The notes: generated by a model not told the origin, from the letters alone. A stretch of 64,000 bases of DNA from Romanomermis culicivorax (GCA_963922205.1 CAWUHX010000319.1:302101-366100), one strand, 5' to 3'; shown: positions 37,701-46,743, numbered from the stretch's first letter. Numbers and translations: made by a program.

Positions 37701-39605
37701 ATTTTCACCTGAATATTTTCAATATTTTTACATGCAATTTCCAAGTCTGTCTGTGATCAAATCTTTAAGGAGCAATGAACTATTTTAAATTCATATTTAT
37801 TTTATACTTAACATAAAATTTACATCTAGATTTCATGGTATTAAAATCCCAAAACACTAAAATTCTTAGGGGTTAGCCAGGATTCTGCTCGCGGTCAGCC
37901 AGGGTTCTTCCCGGGGTCAAGACCCTCAGCAAGCCAATCACCAATAATTATGATAATTGGCCAATCTGACATATTGCTCTGTACAAAATATAAATTTATT
38001 GCTGAACCAGTAAATCAACCTACTTGCAGTTGGCCCACTATGGGTTTTTGCACTTCTGGTAATCAAACTATGGTAAACTAGATCTTTGCCAATCAGATGG
38101 TCTGATTATTATAACCCCTAAGCTCACACATTTCATATCTACACTTACAATGCACACCGAACAAGTGCTTTTGACTATAAATATTTTTACTCATTTCTTG
38201 TACACGTGTAAGACAGCTAGAAAAATGCTTCGACCACCGTTGAAAACTTCACGTCTTGCTTCTGAGCTGCTATCGTTAACTTTGATAATCATTGGCAAAT
38301 GTTCCGTTATGAAGGTAATTTAGCTGTTTTCCAAAATTTTCAAAGATGACTGGGAAGGGTTCATGGGTAGAAGCATTCGAAATATGTTTAAGACTATTTA
38401 AAATGAGGTTTTTATCGATTATGTCGTCATTAAGCGTCTCGAAATAGAACTTTTCTACGGTATTTTTCTTAAATTTTGCCGATTTTTCAGAAATCTGTAA
38501 AAAAAATCCATGAAAAAGTACAAAAATGAGTGATTTTGCATTATTCAAATACATTTCAATCCCATTGACTGGTCCAATCTGAGAAAAACTGCCCCCGTTC
38601 ATTGCGGGTGTGTCACCTACAAAGTTTCATAACGTCCCAAATTTTAAATTGACCGATGCAGTGAGGTCGTAGGCAAATTTTTACACAAAACTATGAAAGG
38701 CTCGTTGACTTTATTCAGTAAAATTTTTCTTCACGATACATACTCCAGGATAACCACTCCTTTCAACAATTTCAAGATTATTGAAATTGATTTCCTGATC
38801 TTCAGTAGGGCTGCGTTGGCCGAAACTCTGACCAATTCATCGATCTTTCAAAATAGATGGAGTTTCCGCGAAAGACTACAAGCCCAGGGGCCAATTTCGT
38901 CGAATAGACTTAAGCTGCAGCTGAGCTACAGCTTAATTCAGACACACAAAACATATCGAGAAAGTTAAGCTGCAGCTGAGGAGCACCTTAACGGCAATGT
39001 TATGACATACAGAGTTGAGCTACAGCTCATTTGCAAGTTAAGGTGCAGTTGAGCTTGTCTTTAACGGCCAAGCTACAGCTCAAGCTGTAGCTTAACTCGA
39101 GTTTTAGTCTCTTTGATGATACTGGCCCCCGAATCCCAGACCTTCTTTGATTACTGTAAAAAAGTAGCACGTTCAGGCGGAACGTGTCTCTGTACCACCT
39201 TGTTCTCTCTACCATGTAAAATAGCTATCATTTGTTTGAAAATGGTCCATCTTATTAAATGTTGTTGAATCAGAAAGCTTAAGACGAAAACTAGTGAAAC
39301 TTTGTCAACAGGATGGACCTTTCGAATTTTAGTTCACGGAGAAACTCCACTCCTGTATTTGCTACTCATCCCAGGGGGAAGTATAAGTTCGAAATCGAAT
39401 ACTTTTGTATAACCTGAATTTGTTCCATTTTTTCAAGAATGAAAGAGACGACGTCAGGCGGACCAATAGGCTGCGCGTTTTGATGAAACAGAATAATAGA
39501 AAAACGGCCAACATGATCGATCAAAAGTGTCGCATTATTTTCCCGGTGACTTTTTTAATATTCAATTTGATTTATTGGCCGTACTATTTATTTGCGATGA
39601 CTTGA
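19539..39605 (+). CDS. Cys-loop ligand-gated anion channel subunit (GluCl/glycine-receptor-like), nine exons
   Basis: Exons: 19539-19737, 22085-22152, 29515-29735, 29789-29871, 29934-30068, 31572-31786, 34967-35161, 37328-37465 and 39438-39605. All junctions agree in phase, giving 473 residues, normal for the family. A hydrophobic signal-like stretch lies near residues 18-36. The Cys-loop is C170-C184 (13 residues between) and a second pair, C229/C240, lies in loop C, as in glycine, glutamate-gated and histamine-gated chloride channels. A glycosylation sequon is at N155. M1 is about 259-275, M2 283-301, M3 313-335 and M4 452-470; the M3-M4 loop is about 115 residues and rich in Asn, Gly and basic residues. 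M2 is preceded by Pro281-Gly282-Arg283, with no Glu at -1', so anion selectivity is expected. It would open a pore in the plasma membrane on ligand binding; the ligand cannot be read from sequence. Exon 2 is the least certain, though its length aligns exactly with the family. Confidence 0.88.
20127..21478. mobile_element. hAT-like MITE rich in ATATCCGGATAT, carrying another element
   Basis: An exact 8-bp duplication, ATGAACAT, lies at 20119-20126 and 21479-21486. Ends read TGGTGATGTGCGCC and TAGTGATATGCGTC; these and the 8-bp duplication are typical of hAT elements. Both ends carry arrays of ATATCCGGATATCCG-like units (20150-20215 and 21368-21468). Without the nested element at 20339-21324 it is about 360 bp. 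It lies in channel intron 1. No transposase. Confidence 0.75.
20339..21324. mobile_element. TIR-array element, CCCAAGTGAGCGATT family, nested
   Basis: It is flanked by the exact 8-bp repeat ATAATGTA (20331-20338 and 21325-21332). Ends read GGGATATTCCCAAGTGAGCG and GGGATATTCTCATGTTAGCG. Three to four units of 15-16 bp follow at each end. The arms continue inward as a T-rich/A-rich inverted repeat (about 20430-20560 with 21100-21230). It splits the hAT-like MITE. Confidence 0.75.
22085..22152 (+). CDS. Channel exon 2 (first beta strand of ligand domain)
   Basis: A TTTCAG acceptor ends at 22084 and a weaker donor, GTAAAA, starts at 22153. The two leading bases complete a Lys codon from exon 1, giving LSATVAVRNVYSLDSYVET and so on. 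Joined to exon 3, the spacing to the VDIYF strand equals that of other family members. A GTGGAA donor at 22135 would also keep phase but would shorten the strand by six residues. Confidence 0.7.
22908..23117. mobile_element. ~215-bp MITE, copy 3
   Basis: Left end TTTTGAAATGATAGATGCAG, right end GCATCGATCATTTCAAAATG. This is the clearest copy of the family and lies in channel intron 2. A partial right end occurs at 22718-22738. Confidence 0.65.
24326..24640 (+). pseudogene. PIF/Harbinger transposase, N-terminal fragment
   Basis: An open frame without a start codon reads SSSDSDKSPHDIFQ, then RRQRICHPRINFGVVDFSAR and FRFNYQFIENILNEVEHLLQ. It then gives the helix-turn-helix-like LVGDAHDFSKASVSRVV at about 24584-24637. 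That final motif and the Arg-rich lead-in match the N-terminal region of HARBI1-type transposases, which cut and paste DNA at 3-bp targets. After SRVV the sequence runs into the antisense of the Myb gene, and the whole DDE catalytic domain is missing. The element is dead and the gene broken. The family is recognised by motif, not by search. Confidence 0.7.
24626..24880 (-). pseudogene. Harbinger-associated Myb/SANT-like DNA-binding protein, remnant
   Basis: 84 codons from ATG at 24880. Spaced tryptophans and basic residues (KEWTKLKDFAINFG, then NESWNYVRDTMWPNIKKATI) fit the Myb/SANT-like domain of the second Harbinger protein, which brings transposase to the ends. It ends where the truncated transposase begins, so its C-terminus is probably lost. 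The domain call is from pattern only. Confidence 0.5.
25770..25835. repeat. Solo ATATCCGG array fragment
   Basis: Four or five ATATCCGG-like words in about 65 bp match the arrays of the hAT-like MITE at 20127-21478. No ends are preserved. Confidence 0.5.
26678..27266. mobile_element. Tc1/mariner-type MITE
   Basis: 589 bp with inverted ends CACCCTGGTCCAAAAAAC and CATGGTGGTCCAAAAAAC, flanked by TA on both sides (26676-26677 and 27267-27268). Non-coding, in channel intron 2. Confidence 0.65.
27267..29514. other. Remainder of channel intron 2
   Basis: Nothing supported. Two tRNA-like words occur (for example near 27885) but no foldable tRNA. Confidence 0.35.
29515..29735 (+). CDS. Channel exon 3 (ligand domain, loop A region)
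   Basis: Acceptor TTCGCAG, donor GTGAGG. It encodes DFHVDIYFQERWVDRRL, then WHPDLYFANARTSEFH and the sequon NGT at residue 155. The W-x-PDLYFAN block is the family's loop A signature. Confidence 0.95.
29789..29871 (+). CDS. Channel exon 4 (Cys-loop)
   Basis: Acceptor TTATTCAG, donor GTAAGC. It encodes ISLTVMCMMDLYKYPLDRQV, then Cys184. The 13 residues between C170 and C184 define the Cys-loop. The introns on either side are only 53 and 62 bp. Confidence 0.97.
29934..30068 (+). CDS. Channel exon 5 (loops B and C)
   Basis: Acceptor TTTTTCAG, donor GTAAGA. It encodes AYDETQVKIKWLDNSPIVR through to TTGECNGEYAIG. C229 is the first cysteine of the loop C pair. Confidence 0.95.
31572..31786 (+). 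CDS. Channel exon 6 (M1 and M2, pore lining)
   Basis: Acceptor CCATGCAG; donor GTTGAC is non-canonical beyond GT. It encodes C240, M1 (SYIPTALMVIISWFSFWL) and M2 (PGRVSLCITTLLTLATQ). M2 keeps Leu at 9' and Thr at 6', with Gly at -1' and Cys at 4'. Confidence 0.97.
32090..32333. mobile_element. Harbinger-like MITE with CGCCGTACGGCG repeats
   Basis: 244 bp flanked by TTA on both sides (32087-32089 and 32334-32336), the classic PIF/Harbinger target duplication. Ends read AGGGCCAACTATACTTCGCC and GGGGACAACTATACTTCGCC. The palindromic word GCCGTACGGC recurs through the element in both orientations. In channel intron 6. Confidence 0.8.
34174..34425. mobile_element. CTATAG-ended MITE, complete copy
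   Basis: Inverted ends CTATAGTCTGTTTTTCTTGA and CTATAGTCTGTTTTTTTATA. Sister copies lie at 62022-62252 and, in the other orientation, about 59392-59633. Partial copies lie near 748-863, 9720-9830 and 55640-55775. In channel intron 6. Confidence 0.7.
34967..35161 (+). CDS. Channel exon 7 (M3 and start of cytoplasmic loop)
   Basis: Acceptor TTCTCAG, donor GTATTG. It encodes SYIKAIDVWMGVCLAFVFG, then the rest of M3 and a basic loop. Gly319 lies at the M3 position where small residues favour ivermectin action in related channels. Confidence 0.95.
35180..35998. other. Pyrimidine-rich tract in channel intron 7
   Basis: About 0.8 kb of T- and TTC-rich sequence. Long frames here are hydrophobic Phe/Leu strings caused by composition and are not genes. 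Confidence 0.5.
35999..37106. mobile_element. 1.1-kb TIR element, ACAAGT family, intact copy
   Basis: Ends AGGCCTGTTGCATAGAAC and (read inward) GGACCTGTTGCATAAAAC are flanked by CAG on both sides (35996-35998 and 37107-37109). Sub-terminal ACTTGTA/TACAAGT words fill both ends. The interior matches, segment by segment, the interrupted copy at 43861-52035. The terminus resembles PIF/Harbinger. No transposase frame found. Confidence 0.7.
37328..37465 (+). CDS. Channel exon 8 (variable M3-M4 loop)
   Basis: Acceptor TTTTTCAG, donor GTAAGA, phase 0 at both ends. It encodes 46 polar residues beginning QINNGGYIIAQDATLAQNNE and ending VRPTPPPN. Such loops are poorly conserved; splice signals, phase and higher GC support it. 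Confidence 0.75.
38652..38868. mobile_element. ~215-bp MITE, copy 4
   Basis: Landmarks GACCGATGCAGTGAGGTCG at the left and ATCGATCTTTCAAAATAGAT at the right. In channel intron 8. Confidence 0.6.
38887..39129. mobile_element. AGCTGCAGCTTAA-type MITE, copy in channel intron 8
   Basis: Inverted ends GGGGCCAATTTCGTCGAATA and GGGGCCAGTATCATCAAAGA. The interior is an array of TTAAGCTGCAGCTGAGCTNC words in both orientations. Confidence 0.7.
39438..39605 (+). CDS. Channel exon 9 (M4 and stop)
   Basis: Acceptor TTTTTTCAAG. It encodes a basic segment and then M4 (RIIFPVTFLIFNLIYWPYY), ending LFAMT and TGA. The short tail after M4 is typical. Confidence 0.95.
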   Translation, partial: NERDDVRRTNRLRVLMKQNNRKTANMIDQKCRIIFPVTFLIFNLIYWPYYLFAMT

Positions 39606-39749
39606 ACGAAGTTTCACGATCGAAGCACACTGGCACACGAACTACGCATCTTAGCATGCGGAAAATGAACTAGTGCCTAGTGCGGACTATATGAGTTTGT
39701 GCGATATGTTTGACAGATTATCTTTGATTTGATTTTTCTTTCCGGCCGC

Positions 39750-39755
39750 AATAAA
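39750..39755 (+). terminator. Polyadenylation signal of the channel gene
   Basis: AATAAA lies 145 bases after the stop codon, giving a plausible short 3' untranslated region. Confidence 0.5.
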
Positions 39756-40040
39756 TACGAGTAGTTTACTCCATTACAGTAAAAAGCGACCGAATGCATT
39801 AATTGGGCTCAAACACACAACCTTGGATCAAAAATCGAGAGAATGACACGGTGAATTTTTACGAGGTAAACTCTTCAACGGGAAATTCCAAATATTTACA
39901 TGTTATAAAGCATTCGACATTTGATAGACATTTGAGTAATGTTACACTATTTTTTTATCTATAGGGTTTATTTACACAAAAATTTCTGATGTGATCTACA
40001 GCTGGAAGTTTGCCTATAGCAAATCTCAGCAACACAGTAA

Positions 40041-41131
40041 TGAACTAGTTTATTAGAAAATGCCCCGATCGGGTAGAAAAAAGGAGAATATACTTGCTTC
40101 GACAGTTGTCATGGTAGAAAAAGAAGTGGACTAGATTTTTGAGAACTTGGGTCAAAGTTGGAAAAAATTCACTTCCTTTATATTGGATTTTCATTCTTTC
40201 TCAAAAAAATTTTCCATGTCTGTGAAAAAGTATATTCTGCAGCATCGTGCATTTTGTCCTTCAACTGGCATCAACAACAGTAAAATTTTTCTATATGAAA
40301 ATTGTATGCACCTGAATTCAAGTGTAAAGAAATGGTAAACCGATAGCATTCTAAGTTCCGACCAATTCAAAACTCCTGCCTTTCACACTAGCTGAAAAAT
40401 AGTGAGGGAGGCATATTATAGTCATTTTCAGCACGATAAAGGAACCTGAGGTTCATTGCACTAACCCAACATGAGGATAATCTCAACATCGGGATTAAAT
40501 TGATGATCCTGAGTTTAAGCTATTCACAATGTCCAAATTATTTTCTTTCAATGCACAAATCATACTCACTTCAGGATTAACTAAAACTGAGGTTTAAGTT
40601 CGAGTTTGGGAATCACAGAAATTTTCATATTTATTTGCTTTAGAGACAAGAAAATTATGCGAAAATGTCACTTGATTCTTTTTGTTGACACCAAATTCAG
40701 TGAAATGTTTAACACCATTGGAAGCAAACATGTGTGAGAGGAGACACGAGGGTACAAATTTCCACAAGGGTTTTGAAACTGGAAAAGTTGTTATGCAAAA
40801 AATTTTTTGGTCAATTTTTTTTGAATTTTTGGTCTCACAAAATGCTAAAACATCAAGGTCTACGCCTGTACTCTCCTAAAAATTTCAGAGATGCACATGC
40901 TTGGTTGGAAAGTGTGTTGATGCACTCAGCTGCAGAATATACTTTTTCACAAACATAGACAATTTTTTTGAGAAAGAATGAAAATCCAATATAAAGGAAG
41001 TCAATTTTTTCCAACTTTGACCCAAGTTTTCAAAAATCTAGTCCACTTCTTTTTCTACCATGGCAACTGTCGAAGCAAGTATATTCTCCTTTTTTCTGCC
41101 CGATCGGGGCATTTTCTAATAAACTAGTTCA
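40041..41131. mobile_element. 1.1-kb element with ~210-bp inverted arms
   Basis: The ends TGAACTAGTTTATTAG are identical, and 40041-40285 pairs with 40915-41131 with few mismatches. The interior (40290-40910) is unique and non-coding. Target duplication not found. Confidence 0.65.
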
Positions 41132-41239
41132 CCTCTTTTTAGTGGGCCTCAACCATGCACAAAAACTTTCATAGAAGCACATTGAAGTCTTAAATTTGGT
41201 CATCTGCACTTCAAAAAAAACTAAAAAAAACTTCACGCA

Positions 41240-41945
41240 ACAAATTCTCACTTCCGGCAAAAGTAAAGGATGTGTAAACCGCATAGTACTTAAAAAACGG
41301 TGTAAAGATACTGAAAGGTGACCATATCTATTGAATTCCTCATGGTTTAGAATCCTTCAACCCAAAAAATCGCAGAAACACCTTTGTTTACACAAATGAC
41401 TTTTTTCATGTAAACTGACTCCGTCCATTGAATTTCCCATGGTCAGAAACATCTTCCCTCAAAAATCGCAGGAATACATTTGTTTACACTCAATATGAAT
41501 TGATGTGTAAAGTGATCACTTTCATTAAATTCCCAGTGGTCGAAAACCCCTCCCACAAAAAACTCACGAAAACAGGCTTGGTTAAATCCGGAATAATTTT
41601 TTTGTGTAAAGTGACACATCCATTGAATTCCCCGTAGTCGAAAACCCCTTCCATAAAAATCACGAAAATACGTTTGTTTACACACGGGATAGTTTTTGGT
41701 GTGAAGTGATCACATTCATTGAATTCCTCGTTGTCGAAAATCCCCTCCACAAGAAAATTACGGCAGTACACTTGTTTACACCGTGGATAATTTATTTCTG
41801 TAAAATGAGGACGTCTATTGAATTCCCCGCAGTCGAAAACTCCCTCCACTAAAAAATCACGGAAATACGCTTGTATACACCCGGGATAATTTTTCGTGTA
41901 AAGTGACAGTGTCCATCAAATTCCCAATAGTCGAAAACCCTTGCA
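41240..41945. repeat. Minisatellite, ~96-bp unit, about seven units
   Basis: ATTGAATTCC-type words recur near 41330, 41427, 41522, 41622, 41718, 41816 and 41913. Each unit also has GTCGAAAACCCCTCC, TTTGTTTACAC and GTGTAAAGTGA. The spacing (95-100 bp) is close to a multiple of three, so minus-strand frames (41490-41849 and 41443-41685) stay open and encode a peptide repeat of about 32 residues (for example [12 protein letters not shown]). Confidence 0.8.
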
Positions 41946-42179
41946 GCCCAAAAATCCCAATGAGGCTACAGGTTTATTTGAAACGGCTAAAAAATTAGTA
42001 GTGCATTATGCTGCAAAAACTAATTTTTTTGAACCCATAAGTATTATATAACAAAATTGGGGAATTTGGCGTTTTCCGGGACTTTGGACAACCATATAAT
42101 TGAATTGAGGCCATATTTCAAAAAAAAATTCGCATTTGAGATTACACCCTCAAGATGCTTAGGCCGAAGTATGGAGGTT

Positions 42180-43190
42180 GGGTGTATGCCGGGTTGGCGA
42201 AAGTGCGGGTTGGCGAAAGGACCGGGTTGTCGAAGAGACCGGGTTGGCGAAAGGACCGGGTTGTCGAATAATGTTATAAAAAGAAAGCAGAAAATCGTTT
42301 TTTAAAAGTGTACCGCCTTGTCGAATAACGCTTTAAATTAAGTGTACCGGGTTGTCGAAAAAAGCACTCGACATCCGGTACTCATGCAAATTAGGTAAAG
42401 TCAGTTTGTAGGATAAAAATAGACATTATTTTGTTGCAATAGAAAATTTTTCTCACAATGTTAAACGATTCTTAATGCTAAAACGTAGTTTTATGTTCAA
42501 TATTATTATTATTATTATTAATATCATCATTGTTGATTGCAATTTGCAATAATGCAGGCTGATTACGGTGAAGCTGTTTTCATCAATTCCATTCATAATA
42601 GCGCTGTGCTTCTTAAATGCCAAACCCGTACTTATCCAAATCATTATTTTTTGTTTTAGTGAGTGCTTTAGTGATTGGAGGCTTCTAGTGATTGGAGGCT
42701 TCAACCAGGATGTTTTGCAAGATATTCAAATTTTCATGCGTCAACTTGTATATTTACTTGGTTGAATAGTATTGCATTCTGAATAAAAACATTTGTTCAC
42801 GCTTTTTGATCGAAAATATGAATTTCTCTTGAGATCATAAACAAACTTAGTTCGATTCTAAATCACTCAAGAATGTTGTCACTTGTCAGATGCTATGATT
42901 TTTCTATCACCGTTTTATTTAACGTAAATATGTTGTTGAGGAAACATGAGTTCTTTCTTTAGCCATCCTGGACAGTGAAGACTGAAGATCAAACGTCATA
43001 GTCAAATAATGTATAAAGTTCTAATGTGTTGTTCGACAACCCGGTACGCTTTTTTACTACCTGTTAAACTCATTCGACAACTCGGAATTTTATAACATTA
43101 TTCAACAACCCGGTCCTTTCGCCAACCCGGTCTCTTCGACAACCCGGTCCTTTCACCAACCCGGCACTTTCGCCAACCCGGCATACAATC
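42180..43190. mobile_element. TIR-array element, CCGGGTTGGCGAAAGGA family
   Basis: 1011 bp flanked by the exact 8-bp repeat TGGAGGTT (42172-42179 and 43191-43198). Ends read GGGTGTATGCCGGGTTGGCG and GATTGTATGCCGGGTTGGCG. Each end has an array of four to six 17-bp units (GGTTGGCGAAA and GGTTGTCGAAT variants). Non-coding inside. Confidence 0.8.
42501..42521. repeat. ATT microsatellite
   Basis: About seven ATT units. Confidence 0.9.
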
Positions 43191-43198
43191 TGGAGGTT

Positions 43199-43860
43199 GG
43201 ATATGGCACACCGATTGCTGGGCATGGTGGAACTGGGGGGGGGGCCTAAAAAAGTGCATTTTTTACCTGTTTTTGGGGCCCCACCGAGCACCACTTGCAG
43301 ATAGAGGCGAAATGACAAAAGGCACCCCATAGTTTGCCCCTATGCCCGATATTATGCAAAAAACCCGAAGGTTCTAGCTCTTACCGTTTTGGCTCTAGAG
43401 GGGGGGGGACATGAAATTTGGTGGCCAAGTATATTATAGGTTGACGCTGTCGCGCCACCTATGATGAAGAAAATTTTTCGCTCATGGGTGGTAAACAGAA
43501 CAGCTGAAAATTTCCTCCCGTATGCTCGTTAAAAGGTCAAACTTTCTCAAGTAACATGCAAGTGTCAATCACAGTTATATCTAAATCAAAAGTGGATAAG
43601 TGTTGCGGTTATTCTTTTCTACAGTATGAAATTTTCCAAAAAGATTTCACATATGTCATTTTAGAGTAAATTGGATATAATATCCTACACATCATTGTGA
43701 ACTTTGATAAATCTCAAGAATTCACAGATCGAAAATGGTGTGATACCCGATAGCCTTTCAGTGAGAAAATTGTCATAAGTGAGAGAGCTTTATCAATAAT
43801 GATTTTCTACTGGTCTATATCTGTTATACAGGGTGTTGCATAAGGATTGGAGACAGCCCC
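43199..43860. other. Non-coding stretch with G runs
   Basis: G runs at 43236-43246 and 43399-43409. TACAGGGTG at 43829-43837 resembles a Tc1/mariner left end. No gene. Confidence 0.35.
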
Positions 43861-44929
43861 GGATCCCATTGCATAAAATGTTTAAGTTACAAGCTACAAG
43901 TTACAAGTTACAAATGAAAAAAGCTACCAGTTGTACGAGTTGACGTTGCATATAAATTTTTTGTCTACACGCAAAAAATTACTAGTCCAGAGTCTATTTT
44001 ACAAGTCATACAAGTATGTTACAATTGTTGGACTTGTAATTTGCAATTGTCAAACTCTACAAGTATAAATTACAAGCGTTTTTTATGAATGCATTTTTAT
44101 AGCGCGATTTTAATTTTTTTATAGCGCGATTAAAATCTTGAAACAATCAAAATTAGAGGACGAAATACTCGTTGTCGACGTTTATTATTATTTTCTTCTA
44201 TAAAATCGTCTTCAGAATCGCCACTTTCGGTAAAAATATCCTTAATAGCCTAAATGCCGAAAACCATACATGCACAGGAGAACATTTTTTGGAGGGCCAA
44301 ATGCCAGTAATGTTCCTGTACAAAGTATGCGGCGAATTTTTTGCCGAGGGGGGTGTACGTTCCGGGATACGGACAATTCGCGCCCAGCAATTTGCCCCGC
44401 AATTCGCCCTCAGTAATTTGCCTTCACTGCAGTTCGTCCCCCGGACACGCCTCCAACGCAATTCACCCCTACGCCATTCGCCCCCAGTAATTGGCCCCAA
44501 TTCACTGCTTTTCATAAAAAAATTCGGATTTTAAAAAAGAAAAAGATCTACAGCAATGTTCCGAATAAAGGTCCACAAACAATTTTTTCAAATTTTATTT
44601 GAATATAAGATTTTTTTACTGGTGCAGTTAGTACTAAGTCAGTATAAGCCTAATTTACTCGTACAGTCGGCAATACAGGCGTTTGAGTAGTAGTTCCCTG
44701 GAATTGAGGTGGCCGGTTGTCTTTTCCACTTTCAACAAAATGTGTAGCTTCGAGTTCAAAACAAAGGCTTGCGGCTAAAGTTTAACTGGCTGAAAATGAT
44801 CAATTTCGAAAAAAATGTATGGAAAATCTCAATACTGGCAATTACAAATTAAAATTTTTTATGTTTGTAATGATGATGTCTGTAACAACCAGATTTTGTG
44901 AAGCACTTTACTCTAACCAATTGGACGTT

Positions 44930-45640
44930 ACGGCGGACAAAAAGGGGCGCGGGGCGTGTAATACGGGGCGATACAGGTAATAATAATCGACGGCTGCTTT
45001 GAGACGTCAACACAACAAACGGGGGGAACGGGGCGAGTACAACAACGGCTTAACTGCTTCCGAATAAAAGATGCTCGCTCGCAATACAAAAACGCTTGCA
45101 AATAAACGGGGCGCAGGGGTCGAAAATTGAGAATTACAACAATAATAATAAAATCACGCTTTGCTTCTCTTTAAATACAACGTTTTTGGCCACTCCCTGG
45201 GCGTCGTGGGAGGTCGTGCTTCTGTCCATCTTCTTCCCCCAATCATCGCTTCCTGCTTTACTATTCTTGCTTATTTAGTCACGCCCTTTAATGCTTTTCT
45301 AGTACGGCATGCTTTTCGTGTCTTGCTTGCTTCCTACGGTGGGCTTAGCCACACCTCTGTGCTTCTGTGCATGCTTCCTGTATCTGTTTCTCTGAATACT
45401 CATGTTTTGTGGGGCCGTCGCTACCTTTGCACTTGAGACTACTGTCTGGCGGGGCTTTTACTTATTTTACTGTGTGCAGGTGTTGTTTACGATTTTTACA
45501 GGGGATTATGGTAGCCGTGGAATGTGTGGTTTAGTGTAGGTTCTAGGGGGACCAGCTGCCATTTGTGCAGATTAATTGGGGCATCTTAATTGGGCTACCG
45601 TGGTGTGAATGGATCAAAATAAAGTACTTCACCTAATTTT
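44930..45640. other. GC-richer block of unknown origin
   Basis: Runs such as GGGGCGCGGGGCG, and an AATAAAG near 45618. Frames of up to 91 codons have no known domain. Composition suggests foreign sequence such as a solo LTR, but no second copy is in the window. Confidence 0.35.
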
Positions 45641-45879
45641 ATAGGAATGTTTGGGTGTGAATCCCAGACACCCTTGAGATGATAAAATAGGAAAATGAAA
45701 TAATATTTAATAATTACTATCACATACAGTATGCTATATATTTACAGTACTGCTTTAGCAGGTACGTTACATGTCCCATCCCCAGTAACCATGCCAAATT
45801 TTAGTCTGATGGCGTGAATACGGGGGAGAATTTACATCTAATTTTAATGTGTAACACAGATATCATAAGCAGAATTGCA

Positions 45880-46105
45880 AGTCATTTGTCTTCTTCAATG
45901 TGCATTTGTTTTTTGTTCCTTTTTTCGTTTAATTTTCCTTCTTGTATCCCTCTTGTCTTTTCTTACTTCTTTCTTGTTTAGTTTCTTATTCTATATTGTT
46001 TTTGATCATTTTTATACTCATTTTCGTTTTGTTCTTTTTTCCTTTATATTTTTTCCGTTTTTTCTATTTTTATTCTTTTTATTTCTTTTTTGTTTTTGAT
46101 ACACT
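45880..46105. other. T-rich tract
   Basis: Pyrimidine-rich, like 35180-35998 and 11560-11690. The 74-codon Phe/Leu frame is compositional. Confidence 0.5.
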
Positions 46106-46254
46106 GCAAAGTTGTCACTAAAGAGATAGTAAAGAACACGATAGAGTCACACGTAGAATAATTGTGATACCTTGTAATACTCTTAATCACTGTCCATGAA
46201 TTCCAACGAAAAGTCACAAGAAATCAAGCTGGAAAAGGAAAATATGTATGAAAC

Positions 46255-46743
46255 CAGGGGCCGGCTTCTCCAAGCTTTCGAACTTAATTCGTTGGCGAAA
46301 TTGGCAAATTCGTTGACGAAAATTTTTCTTGAGTTTCTCGGAGATATCGCTGACAAAATGTTCAGTTCATTGACGAAATTTCCCAATTTTTTCCACGAAA
46401 TGTGGCTCTGAGTTTCTCGAAGCTCCCTAAATATTTCCCTGCTGAAATTTCTAGCTCGTTGATGAAAAAACTAAATAGGTTCGAACATCTCTAACAACAG
46501 CCGTTTTTTAATGCACTAAGAATAGGACGAAAATCAATACTCATCTTTAATTATTCAAATGTATTGATTGGTCAGAGGATAATATAATCAGAGGATCACA
46601 GGAGGATATAATTGATTGATCAGAGGATTCTGGGAAACCCAGTAAACCAGGTTCCCGAAATCTCATTAACGAACTGAAAAATTTCCTTGAAGAACTTACT
46701 TCGCTGACGAAATTTTCGTCAGCATCGAGAAACCGGTCCCTTA
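46255..46743. mobile_element. Small TIR element with TTCGTTGACGAAA repeats
   Basis: Ends AGGGGCCGGCTTCTCCAAGC and AGGGACCGGTTTCTCGATGC. TTCGTTGGCGAAATT-type units recur in both halves. Nested in the 2.75-kb element. Confidence 0.6.

Noticed and set aside
44172-44534. 120-codon frame overlapping a junction
   Set aside because: It spans the boundary between two transposons, so it is an accidental fusion.
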